This document shows positions 1 through 7,410 of a stretch of 64,000 nucleotides of DNA, one piece after another. This DNA is from JBGPQJ01 sp963829485 (GTDB taxonomy: Bacteria; Chloroflexota; Anaerolineae; Anaerolineales; Villigracilaceae): contig CAWHIK010000008.1 of the NCBI GenBank assembly GCA_963829485.1, positions 310,001 to 374,000 of the forward strand. The letters run 5' to 3'. The translations under genes and the position numbers were made by a program. The stretch's first letter is position 1, and each line of letters starts with the position of its first letter. The notes beneath the pieces were generated by a model. It was given only the letters and a program-made list of their open reading frames with translations. It did no database searches and had not been told where the DNA came from.

Positions 1-162
1 CACCTACTGGAAGCAGAAGCCCAGCTGCTGGTCGTGCACGGCGTGCTGCACCTGCTGGGTCATGATCATGCAAAATCCGCGGACAAATCCCGCATGTGGC
101 AGGCACAGGGAGAAATCCTGGAGAGGCTCGGGCTGGGGCAGATCCAGATCCGCGAAGAATAG
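1..162 (+). CDS. ybeY: Endoribonuclease YbeY, 3' end only
   Basis: The window opens inside this gene; 53 C-terminal codons remain and the stop is TAG at 160-162. The visible stretch contains HGVLHLLGHDH, the three-histidine zinc-binding motif of YbeY, a metal-dependent RNase acting in 16S rRNA 3' maturation and ribosome quality control. It is followed within 8 nt by dgkA, an arrangement common in Gram-positive-like gene orders. The N-terminal half lies outside the window. Confidence 0.9.
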   Translation, partial: HLLEAEAQLLVVHGVLHLLGHDHAKSADKSRMWQAQGEILERLGLGQIQIREE

Positions 163-169
163 GCAGCGT

Positions 170-565
170 GTGGCGAACATCAAGGAATTTTTAATCTCCC
201 GATATCGCTCCTTCGAAAACGCTTTCCGTGGCTTGTGGTTCGTCATCAAGACCCAGAAAAATGCCTGGCTGCATGCCATCATGACCACGCTGGTCATTTT
301 GCTGGCCATCGGGTTGCAACTTCCCGCCAGGGATTGGGCTGTACTCCTATTGACGATGGCATTGGTCTGGTCGGCGGAATTTTTCAATACCGCCATCGAA
401 GCGGTCGTGGACCTCGCCAGTCCGGTACAGCATCCGCTGGCTAAAACCGGTAAGGACGTCGGCGCCGCAGCGGTGTTGATCGCAGCCCTTGCTGCCGTGT
501 TGGTGGGATTATTGATCCTGGGTCCTCCGTTGTGGGAAAGACTCTCATTCTATTTCAGTAATTGA
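170..565 (+). CDS. dgkA: Diacylglycerol/undecaprenol kinase family membrane protein
   Basis: Small integral membrane kinase (131 aa from the GTG at 170) of the DgkA family, which phosphorylates undecaprenol or diacylglycerol. Three hydrophobic segments are visible, and the family signature is present as AEFFNTAIEAVVDL, carrying the catalytic Glu and the NTAIE box. The open frame runs upstream to position 62 inside ybeY, but that extension is Arg-rich and unlike the family. The GTG at 170, just after the ybeY stop, gives the usual N-terminus (cytoplasmic helix FENAFRGL, then TM1). No strong ribosome binding site is seen, so translation may be coupled to ybeY. Confidence 0.85.
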   Translation: MANIKEFLISRYRSFENAFRGLWFVIKTQKNAWLHAIMTTLVILLAIGLQLPARDWAVLLLTMALVWSAEFFNTAIEAVVDLASPVQHPLAKTGKDVGAAAVLIAALAAVLVGLLILGPPLWERLSFYFSN

Positions 566-581
566 ACCGGTGGAGAAAAAA

Positions 582-1433
582 ATGACCTTATCGTTTCGTT
601 TTGGCACAGTGGGCTCTCCCACTCAAACGCCCAAAAAGCCCGGTGGAAGTGTAGGAGCGATCTATTACAGTCGTGAAATCGGACTGGATGCGCTCGAACT
701 GGGCTGGGTGCAATCGGTGAGGGTATCCGCTGAGACCTGCGCACTCATCAAGGCTGCGTCTGTTGGGCAGGATGTGGCGGTCAGTGTTCACGCCCCCTAC
801 TTTATTAATCTCAATGCTGATAAGGATGAGTGGCCGAAATCCCGAAAGCGCTTGATGGACGCTGCGCACTACGGGAATCTGGCCGGCGCTACGGATATCA
901 TCTTCCATCCCGGCTCGTATTTCGAGCGACCCGCCGAGGAGGTGCTCGAGGCGGCCATCCCGCGCCTGCGCGGCTGCGTGGACGAATTGCGCGCAGCCGG
1001 GAATCCCGTCACCCTGCGCCCGGAGACCATGGGCAAGATAGCCATGCTCGGCTCCCTCGAGGATACTCTGGCGATGGCGAGAGAGATCCCGGGTGTCGAA
1101 CCCTGCCTGGATTTTGCCCACCTGCATGCCCGCGCCGGTGACGGATCCATCAACTCCTATGAAGAATGGTCCACCCGGATAAAACTGTATGCTGACGCGT
1201 TGGGTAAACCAGCGCTCAAACGCCTGCACATTCATCTTTCAGGCATCGAGTACGGACCCAAAGGGGAGAAGAACCACCTCACGCTGGAGGATGCTGACCT
1301 CAACCTAAAAGCACTTTTCAAAGCCCTGCATGATGCCGGCGCCGGAGGCCGCATCCTTTGCGAAAGCCCGATCATGGAAGAGGATGCACTGACCATGATG
1401 AAAGCCTGGAAAAAGATCAGCAAAGAGAAATAA
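582..1433 (+). CDS. Endonuclease IV-like TIM-barrel AP endonuclease
   Basis: 283-aa TIM-barrel protein of the AP endonuclease 2 / deoxyribonuclease IV family, which cuts DNA 5' of abasic sites using three metal ions. Most expected metal ligands are visible in order: VHAPY (His), FHPGS (His), LRPETMG (Glu), CLDFAHLHA (Asp and His), HIHLSG (His) and CESP near the C-terminus (Glu). The ATG at 582 is chosen because GGTGGAG ends 6 nt before it; a GTG at 570 is in frame but lies within that site. It ends at a strong hairpin terminator. It could instead be a sugar-phosphate isomerase-like barrel, but the His/Glu pattern favours the nuclease family. Confidence 0.8.
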   Translation: MTLSFRFGTVGSPTQTPKKPGGSVGAIYYSREIGLDALELGWVQSVRVSAETCALIKAASVGQDVAVSVHAPYFINLNADKDEWPKSRKRLMDAAHYGNLAGATDIIFHPGSYFERPAEEVLEAAIPRLRGCVDELRAAGNPVTLRPETMGKIAMLGSLEDTLAMAREIPGVEPCLDFAHLHARAGDGSINSYEEWSTRIKLYADALGKPALKRLHIHLSGIEYGPKGEKNHLTLEDADLNLKALFKALHDAGAGGRILCESPIMEEDALTMMKAWKKISKEK

Positions 1434-1436
1434 AAA

Positions 1437-1473
1437 AGAAACTTCCGAAGCCTTATAGACTTCGGAAGTTTCT
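1437..1473. terminator. Bidirectional intrinsic terminator
   Basis: Perfect 14-bp stem (agaaacttccgaag at 1437-1450 pairing with 1460-1473) with a 9-nt loop. It sits between the converging endonuclease-IV-like gene and the GH18 gene. Confidence 0.85.
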
Positions 1474-1487
1474 TACATCCAGCGTGA

Positions 1488-2480
1488 TTAATTCCCGTAT
1501 GCCGTATCGTAAATCGCCCTGATCAGGGAAGTGTCATCGATGGTGTCGCCTTCCAGAGTCCAGAACATCACGCCGGAACCTTTCTCCATGGCCAGCTTGG
1601 TTTTTTCGATGATGGTCGGAACGCCGTTGTAATAAACCGTTGCTCCAGAATACTCCATGCTGTCCCTCTGCGCTGCGGACGGATCTGCATCCACCAGCTT
1701 ACGGTAGGGCACTGAGCCCGGATGGCCGTAAAAAGGCACGCCAAGCACAGTCTTTTCTTTCTGTAAACCCTGCCCTGCCCAGTACGCCAGCAAATCGACA
1801 GCATATTGATAAGGCGAATGCCCGGCTCCATGGTCGCCATCATAGACCATCACATTCAGAAAATCGACGTCGGCAAAAGTCACTGGCAGGAAATTATCCG
1901 CGTTCGACCCCAGGGCAGGTACCGCTGCAGTGAGCAGCATGCCTTCCGGTAACGCCAGGCGAAGCTCGTGCATCAGCGCTGCATAATTTTTTGCGGACTG
2001 CCCGGCATCGGGATATTCCCAATCGATATCGACTCCGTCGAGATCGTATTCATCGACAACAGCAAGAATATTCTTTACGAAGGCCTTGCGCGCAATTGGA
2101 TCGGCAGCCATTGCCTCGAATTGGGCATCCCAGCCCCAGCCGCCGACGGAGGGCAGCACACGCACCCCATTCTGGTGCGCCGTCTTGACGAATTCTTCAA
2201 TTTCCAGGAATTGGCGATGGGCTTCAGGGAGCCATCTTCATTGAGGAGGATAAATGCATAATTGATATGGGTCAACCGGTCAAACGGGACCCGCTCAACG
2301 ATACCGGCTTCAGTGAAATAGCCAATAATGCGGAAAGGCTCCTCGGCTGGAACACTTATAGTGGGAAGTCATAGGTAGGACAGGTTTCTCAGCGGGTGTG
2401 ACAGATGTCTGCGAGCACGCCAACAAAAAGACAAAAAGGAGCAGGCAGCAAGGCAAAAAAACTTTTCGGGTTCGTGACAT
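1488..2480 (-). pseudogene. Glycoside hydrolase family 18 lipoprotein, frameshifted
   Basis: Chitinase-like GH18 enzyme broken by two apparent frameshifts. The ATG at 2480 opens a lipoprotein signal (MSRTRKVF, then a hydrophobic run ending LLAC), so the product would be secreted and lipid-anchored. The frame changes first near 2365-2375 and again near 2165-2210. Joined, the protein reads through THINYAFILL and SVGGW to the catalytic motif DGVDIDWEYP (DxxDxDxE, Glu as proton donor), then MVYDGD and GVPFYGH, and ends YDTAYGN at 1488. The intact length would be about 330 aa, normal for a bacterial GH18. Because all conserved blocks survive, sequencing error is as likely as true inactivation. Confidence 0.8.
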
Positions 2481-2557
2481 TGGTTTCCACTTTTATTTAT
2501 AAATGTCGTTTTTGGGAATTTTAATTCCATTATAAATGGAAATCGCCGGTCATCCGG

Positions 2558-2589
2558 AAAAAAAACTGCCAGCTCTCAAGCCGGCAGTT
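2558..2589 (-). terminator. Intrinsic terminator after NarL-type regulator
   Basis: Read on the minus strand, a stem aactgcc/ggcagtt (2583-2589 with 2564-2570) is followed by eight T residues. It lies 18 nt past the stop of the response regulator gene at 2608. Confidence 0.85.
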
Positions 2590-2607
2590 GAAGGGCAACG
2601 AACTTTG

Positions 2608-3267
2608 TTAAGAGGCGATGTATTCTCTCAAATTATGCTCAACGGCATAAGCCGCAGCTTCGGCGCGGTTGTTGACTCCCAGCTTGGAAAGAATACTGCT
2701 GACATAGTTGCGCACCGTCCCCTCGCCGAGGAACAGCGCTTTGGCGATCTCTCGGTTGGTCTTCCCCTCCGAAACGAGCAGCAGCACGTGTTTCTCCTGT
2801 TGGCTCAAATGCGCAAACGCCGACGCTTCCTCTTCCTTGACGGCCTTGCGGACTTCCTGGAAGACACGCTGGGTTACTGCAGGGTCGAGTAGGGCTTCAC
2901 CGCGTCCCACCGCCTCCAGAGCATGCACCAGGTCCTCGCTGCTGATCTGTTTCAGGATGTAACCTGAAGCGCCGGCACGAATGGCCGAGAAAAGCATCTC
3001 ATCCTCGGCATACGAAGTGAGCATGATGACCTTGATATTGGGGTGTTTCTGAATGATATCCTCGCAAGCTTCGATGCCAGATGTACCTGGCAGGCGGATG
3101 TCCATGACGACAATGTCCGGTGAAAGAAGGTTCACCTGCTCGAGCGCTTCACGGGCTGACGAAGCCTCTCCCACCACGTCAAATTGTGAGTTCCGGTCAA
3201 GGAGGGATTTTAATCCCAGCCGAACCACCTCATGATCATCCACGAGTAAAATTCTTTGTTTCGCCAT
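2608..3267 (-). CDS. NarL/LuxR-family response regulator
   Basis: 219-aa two-component response regulator acting as a DNA-binding transcription factor. It has an N-terminal receiver (acidic pocket VDDHE near residue 10, phospho-acceptor Asp in VVMDIRLPG, Lys in the ILKQ region) and a C-terminal LuxR-type helix-turn-helix (LSQQEKHVLLLVSEGKTNREIA, shown in parts as LSQQEKHVL and GKTNREIA). Length and layout are typical. No histidine kinase is adjacent, so its partner is elsewhere. It follows the signalling operon but is separated from it by a terminator at 3333-3360, so it is probably transcribed separately. Confidence 0.93.
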   Translation of the reverse strand: MAKQRILLVDDHEVVRLGLKSLLDRNSQFDVVGEASSAREALEQVNLLSPDIVVMDIRLPGTSGIEACEDIIQKHPNIKVIMLTSYAEDEMLFSAIRAGASGYILKQISSEDLVHALEAVGRGEALLDPAVTQRVFQEVRKAVKEEEASAFAHLSQQEKHVLLLVSEGKTNREIAKALFLGEGTVRNYVSSILSKLGVNNRAEAAAYAVEHNLREYIAS

Positions 3268-3332
3268 TATTCCTCTTTTATCTCCAAATGGTGGTAAAAG
3301 AAGTATAGTCTAAAGAAGAAGGGATGACAAGA

Positions 3333-3360
3333 GCGGGGCTGGCATGCCCGCCAACCCCGC
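3333..3360 (-). terminator. GC-rich hairpin after OmpR-type regulator
   Basis: On the minus strand GCGGGGTTGGC (3350-3360) pairs with GCCAGCCCCGC (3333-3343) around a 6-nt loop, with one G-T pair. It is the probable end of the operon that starts at the kinase gene at 9240. Confidence 0.65.
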
Positions 3361-3402
3361 CCCAATTTACTGCCATTATTGGAAAGAACCTTGGTACTAA
3401 TT

Positions 3403-4128
3403 TCAGGCGTTTTCCTTCTGCCTTCGGAAATCCACAAAACGGTAGCCGACGCCGCGCTCCGTCAAAATATAGATGGGATTGCCGGGGTCATCCTCAAGCT
3501 TCTCGCGAAGATAATTAATATACAGCCTCACGTAATGCGGTTCGTCGCGATATTCGTAACCCCAGACTTTTGCCAGAAGCTGATCGTGTGAGACCACCCA
3601 CCCTGCATTTTGAACCAGATGGTAAAGCAAACGATACTCCGTGGGGCGCAGCTTGACGGTCTTTCCGTCCTTCCATACTTCGCGGCGGTCGAAATCCATT
3701 TTTAGATGCTCGTCCACTTCGATCAGACCGTGCATCGACCCGCTGGCGCCTTCCGTTCGGCGCAGGACCGCTTTGACCCGGCTGACCAGCTCGCGCGGAC
3801 TGAAAGGTTTGGTGACGTAATCGTCCGCGCCAAGTTCCAACCCCCTCACACGGTCATCCTCCTCGCCTTTGGCGGTCAGCATGATGACCGGCACGCTGTT
3901 GATCTCGCGCACCATCTGCAGGACTTCAAATCCGTCCAGGTCGGGCATCATCACGTCGAGCAGGATCAGGTCCGGGGAGGCATCGCGCAGGCGCTGGATA
4001 GCCTGTTTTCCGTTAAACGCTTCAGTGACCTGGAAACCGTCATGCTCCAGATTCAAACGGATGAAACGCACCATCCGCTCTTCATCATCCACTACGAGAA
4101 TGCGCCGGCGCTCGAAATCGTCTGCCAT
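3403..4128 (-). CDS. OmpR/PhoB-family response regulator
   Basis: 241-aa winged-helix response regulator. The receiver begins MADDFERRRILVVDDEERM, has the phospho-acceptor Asp in LILLDVMMPDLDG and the conserved Lys in DDYVTKPFSPREL. The C-terminal trans_reg domain carries LRPTEYRLLYHLV and ILTERGVGYRF. The ATG at 4128 is chosen over an upstream in-frame ATG at 4197 because it gives the standard N-terminus and follows the stop of the upstream gene by 2 nt. It is the last gene of the kinase/phosphatase operon, so the Ser/Thr kinase system may feed into it; no cognate histidine kinase is present. Confidence 0.93.
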   Translation of the reverse strand: MADDFERRRILVVDDEERMVRFIRLNLEHDGFQVTEAFNGKQAIQRLRDASPDLILLDVMMPDLDGFEVLQMVREINSVPVIMLTAKGEEDDRVRGLELGADDYVTKPFSPRELVSRVKAVLRRTEGASGSMHGLIEVDEHLKMDFDRREVWKDGKTVKLRPTEYRLLYHLVQNAGWVVSHDQLLAKVWGYEYRDEPHYVRLYINYLREKLEDDPGNPIYILTERGVGYRFVDFRRQKENA

Positions 4129-4130
4129 GA

Positions 4131-4370
4131 CTATTCTCGCACAAAGCTGATGATCTGCTCTTCGTCCTCGCCAGGAATGACCTCGATAAAAGCGCACCGA
4201 TTGATAGGCCAGATGACCTGGGTGACGTTTTGTACTATGTTCGCAAGGTCCTTGCCGTCTCTTTTGCGAGGGTTGTTGACCACGATGACCGTATCGGTCG
4301 CGCCCGGCAGGTTCTCAACTTCTCCCAGAACGGGATCTTCGTTCAAGATATGGATCAAGATAGTTGGCAT
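4131..4370 (-). CDS. Conserved small protein of the signalling operon, unknown function
   Basis: 79-aa soluble, acidic protein I do not recognise as a named family. It starts MPTILIHILNEDPVLGEVEN, has a run of short hydrophobic beta-like segments (TDTVIVVNNPRKRDG) and ends with acidic residues (PGEDEEQIISFV). There is no signal peptide, membrane segment or metal motif. It overlaps the end of the FHA gene by 16 nt and lies 2 nt upstream of the OmpR regulator, so translational coupling is likely. It may be an adaptor between the phosphopeptide reader and the regulator, but that rests on position only. Confidence 0.7.
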   Translation of the reverse strand: MPTILIHILNEDPVLGEVENLPGATDTVIVVNNPRKRDGKDLANIVQNVTQVIWPINRCAFIEVIPGEDEEQIISFVRE

Positions 4371-4732
4371 AAGTCACCTATTGAGGGAGTACGATTAACG
4401 AGAATCTGAATGCGGAATTTGCCCAAAGAAACGACATCGCCACTGCTGATAGACTGTACGGAATTAACGGGAACGCGAACACCGTTGATGAATGTCCCAT
4501 TGGACGAGCCCAGGTCCATAATGGACAGCTTCTCACCCGCCAGCCGGACGACGATATGCAATCGTGACACACCAAAATCAAATGCATTGAACTCGCCGAG
4601 GTCCACATCCGGAGTGATGGGCTGTCCTTCGCTGGCGCGCCCCACGGTGAACTCCGTTTTGTCGGTGACGGGGATCAGTTTACCGTTGTCGATGACGTGG
4701 ACCATAATCCGCGCCCGAAGAGTGGCGGTCAT
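4355..4732 (-). CDS. FHA-domain phosphopeptide-binding protein
   Basis: 125-aa protein made almost entirely of one forkhead-associated domain, which binds phosphothreonine peptides. Hallmarks in order: TVGRASEG (Gly-Arg of the first binding loop), VSRLHIVV (Ser-Arg-x-His), and DLGSSNGTFING (the second binding loop). It starts 6 nt after the stop of the zinc-ribbon gene at 4739. Given the Ser/Thr kinase and PP2C in the same operon, it is the likely reader of their phosphorylation marks. In many bacteria a zinc ribbon is fused to such an FHA domain; here the two are separate neighbouring genes. Confidence 0.92.
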   Translation of the reverse strand: MTATLRARIMVHVIDNGKLIPVTDKTEFTVGRASEGQPITPDVDLGEFNAFDFGVSRLHIVVRLAGEKLSIMDLGSSNGTFINGVRVPVNSVQSISSGDVVSLGKFRIQILVNRTPSIGDLCQLS

Positions 4733-4738
4733 GTTGGG

Positions 4739-4894
4739 TTAAATCGGCGCAGTGCCCGGCAGGTCATCTTTACCTTGCTTTTCAGGGAGTGCGGTGGTGT
4801 TTGATGAATCCGAAAACACAAGCTGCGAACCGCATTCACTGCAAAACAGCGCCCCAGGCACCTCTTCGTGGCGGCAATTGGGACATATAATCAT
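4739..4894 (-). CDS. Small zinc-ribbon protein
   Basis: 51-aa protein starting MIICPNCRHEEVPGALFC, with a CPNC...CSEC pair typical of a zinc-ribbon knuckle, followed by a Ser/Thr/Lys-rich, probably disordered tail ending GTAPI. The ATG at 4894 overlaps the stop of the DnaJ-vWA gene as ATGA, and the stop lies 6 nt before the FHA start, so it is clearly part of the operon. It is too short for most automatic gene callers. It could supply a protein-protein or nucleic-acid contact for the FHA protein; the exact role is unknown. Confidence 0.85.
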   Translation of the reverse strand: MIICPNCRHEEVPGALFCSECGSQLVFSDSSNTTALPEKQGKDDLPGTAPI

Positions 4895-6366
4895 TGCTTA
4901 ATCTCCCCTGGCAAGAGCAACGCCCGTGTTCCAAACTTGATTTGCTTTTCTCCGTTCTCGGAGAAGGCTTTCTGTTTCTGTATGTTCTCCGCCTCCAATA
5001 AAACCGTCTTGGCAAGGCTGCGCTCCCCCTGGGCGAGCAGGTGCGTGGCCATGCGCTGCAGATGCTCGGCGGCTTTGTCATATTCCCCGGAGCTGACCTC
5101 CTGCCGCGCTTTCTCCTGGATACGGTAAATGGTCAACCGTGAGAGAGCCTGAACGATCTCCGGCGGCGGGACATCGGTGGTGATATCTCCTGAAATCGGG
5201 CGGGAAAGGTTAACGCGAATGGGGGAATCGGAAGAACTGCTGCAGACATGGCGATATCGATCTGTCCTTCGAGCAGCGTTACGTCGCCATTTTTTAACGG
5301 CATCCGGTTTCACCTTGATCTCAAACAACACGTTGAGGTTATTGTCCTTGAGAATGGGACCCAGGCGGATGGGGCTTTCAAGCGACAAGGGGGCGGCTTC
5401 CGGCTGAAGGCGGAACGCATAGCTCAAATCGACCCCCGGTCCCGGCTTGAACTGCAGCGTCACCTCCTCAACGATGACCTGCGAAAGACGGTCGAACTTG
5501 TCGACCAGGAATTTCTGGATATCCTGAGGGTTGCTGACATACATACAATTCCCGCCCGTACTGCTGGCGATGGCATCAAGAAAAATATCGTTCCAACTGT
5601 TCCCTATTCCCAGTCCGCTGATGCCGATGCCCTCATCGGAGACCTGCTGCGCCAATTCGAGGCAAGCCCGTTCATCGCCATAGGTCTGCCCGTCTGTAAG
5701 CAAAATGATGTGGTTGACGGATGTGGGTTTAAGATATTGTCTGATCTCTTCGACGCCGGCTTGCAGACCCTGGAAGATTTCCGTACCACCCGAGGTGGAC
5801 AGCATCTGAATACGATTCTGAGCGCGGCGCATGTCGATATTGCGCGACGACGGAATGATCACCTCGGCGCGGTCTGAAAACGTCACCACCGAGAAAATAT
5901 CCTGAGGTCGCAGTTTCTTCATGAGCTGGAGTGCAGTCGCTTTTACAACATCCAGCTTTTCGCCCTTCATCGAAGTGGAAACATCCAAAATAAGGCAGAA
6001 GTTCAATGGCGGAGCCGCATTTTCCGTCAGGGACTCATCGGGAGTAAGTTGCAACAGGGCGTACAGCATCTGCTGCTCTTCCATTTTGAGCAGACTCTTG
6101 CGGCTTAATAAAATTGTCTCTGTAATGGGTAATTTCGGTTTTTGAGGCTCTGGAGGCAGCGTGGCATCGTACTGGGATCGTCGTTTGGGATCCGCAAGCA
6201 CCTCGTAAGCCTGCTGCACATCCAGGAACATTTCCGTCTCGCCCGGATTCTCGTTTTTATCCGGGTGAAGTTTCTGCACAGATTTCAGATACGCCTTTCG
6301 GATATCATCCTGTGAGGCGCTGCGCATTACTCCCAGAATTACGTAAAAATCCGGCTTACCTGCCAT
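4891..6366 (-). CDS. DnaJ (J-domain) and vWA fusion protein
   Basis: 491-aa two-domain cytosolic protein. Residues ~4-70 form a J-domain (DFYVILGV, KAYLKSVQKLHPDKN with the HPD motif), which would recruit and stimulate an Hsp70. Residues ~110-310 form a von Willebrand A domain with a metal-ion site (LDVSTSMKGEK, DxSxS; TDGQTYGDERA). The C-terminal ~180 aa include a helical TPR-like stretch (SGEYDKAAEHLQRMATHLL). Start ATG at 6366 gives a normal J-domain N-terminus. Around 5235-5301 the encoded sequence is out of frame: after an A6 run the alternative frame reads NGDVTLLEGQIDIAMSAA, then the original frame resumes. This looks like a compensating pair of indels. It lies in the kinase/phosphatase operon. 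Confidence 0.88.
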   Translation of the reverse strand: MAGKPDFYVILGVMRSASQDDIRKAYLKSVQKLHPDKNENPGETEMFLDVQQAYEVLADPKRRSQYDATLPPEPQKPKLPITETILLSRKSLLKMEEQQMLYALLQLTPDESLTENAAPPLNFCLILDVSTSMKGEKLDVVKATALQLMKKLRPQDIFSVVTFSDRAEVIIPSSRNIDMRRAQNRIQMLSTSGGTEIFQGLQAGVEEIRQYLKPTSVNHIILLTDGQTYGDERACLELAQQVSDEGIGISGLGIGNSWNDIFLDAIASSTGGNCMYVSNPQDIQKFLVDKFDRLSQVIVEEVTLQFKPGPGVDLSYAFRLQPEAAPLSLESPIRLGPILKDNNLNVLFEIKVKPDAVKKWRRNAARRTDRYRHVCSSSSDSPIRVNLSRPISGDITTDVPPPEIVQALSRLTIYRIQEKARQEVSSGEYDKAAEHLQRMATHLLAQGERSLAKTVLLEAENIQKQKAFSENGEKQIKFGTRALLLPGEIKQ

Positions 6367-6464
6367 GACCTGAGTATAAATCCCTTTTCCACCTGCGGCT
6401 CCGTGCACCCACTCCGCCGGCAGGGCTATCGAAACGCGAAGAGGCTACCCGCGGACGGGAAAAC

Positions 6465-7374
6465 CTAGCTCAACACCTGGATAAGGACTGCGCTGATATT
6501 GTCCGGTCCCCCGGCGGTGTTGGCGGCTGTGACCATGTTCTGGCAGGCGATGTGAAGTGTTGGCGCATTTAATGTGATCTGACGGATGTCTTCGTCGGGC
6601 ACCATATTCCACAAACCGTCAGAACAGAGCAGAAGATATCCATTCTGAGGGAAGGGCATGGTGGTGATATCCGGTTCCAGAATCTCACCCTGTCCCAGTG
6701 CGCGGTAAAGTACATTGCGCTGAGGGTGAACAGCGGCTTCAGAGGCGGTGATCTGACCCAATTCCTCCAGCCGCCTGACCAGCGAGTGATCGCGGGTGAC
6801 CACTTCCGTACGCCCGTCCTGATATATCATGTAACCCCGGCTGTCGCCTACATGGGCAATCGTCACCTGCTGGCCTACTACCAATGCCGCGGTGACCGTT
6901 GTGCCGCTGCCGGGAGCCTCTTTCAGCACCACGCGCTGCGCTTCCGAAATGGCGCCTTGCATGATCTCCTGCAGCGACTCATCCAAAGGAGTGGATGTCA
7001 GATTGAACAGGTAGGGTTGGAACTTGTGCATCACCTGGCTGGCGATGGTGCGTATCGCCGAATTGCTGGCAACTTCTCCATACTGGTGCCCGCCCATTCC
7101 ATCCGCAACAATATACAATCCGAAAGGAGTTGACCCGAAGTTACCCGATATCGTGGACGTAAAAGCAAGCAGGCTGTCCTCATTCAGTTCCCGTTGTTTT
7201 CCAACCGACTGCCCGATAGCCTACAATGATCTGCGATGGCTCGACTTTGTTGGATGCGACCTTGATGGCCTGCAGCTGTGCGTCTGAAAGCGGGGCAGTA
7301 ACGACGTTTTCACTGATCGCAGGTTTCTGCTGAGGTTTCTTCTTGCCGAAAAGATTATCGAAAAAGTTTTTCAC
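6465..7374 (-). pseudogene. PP2C-family Ser/Thr protein phosphatase, one frameshift
   Basis: PPM/PP2C phosphatase of about 300 aa, Mg/Mn-dependent and expected to remove phosphate from Ser/Thr targets of the adjacent kinase. The gene starts at 7374 (MKNFFDNLFGKKK, preceded by AAGGAG) with an ~80-aa leader not found in minimal PP2C enzymes. Near 7195-7205 the frame shifts; the next frame supplies RELNEDSLLAF and then VADGMGGHQYGEVAS, VGDSRGYM, CSDGLWNMV and GGPDNISAVLIQ, so all metal-binding Asp residues are present. I list it as broken, but a single extra base in an otherwise well-conserved gene may be a sequencing error. It lies 36 nt after the kinase gene. Confidence 0.85.
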
Positions 7375-7410
7375 AAATAACTCCTTGTTTGTCCGATTTT
7401 ATCAAACCAA

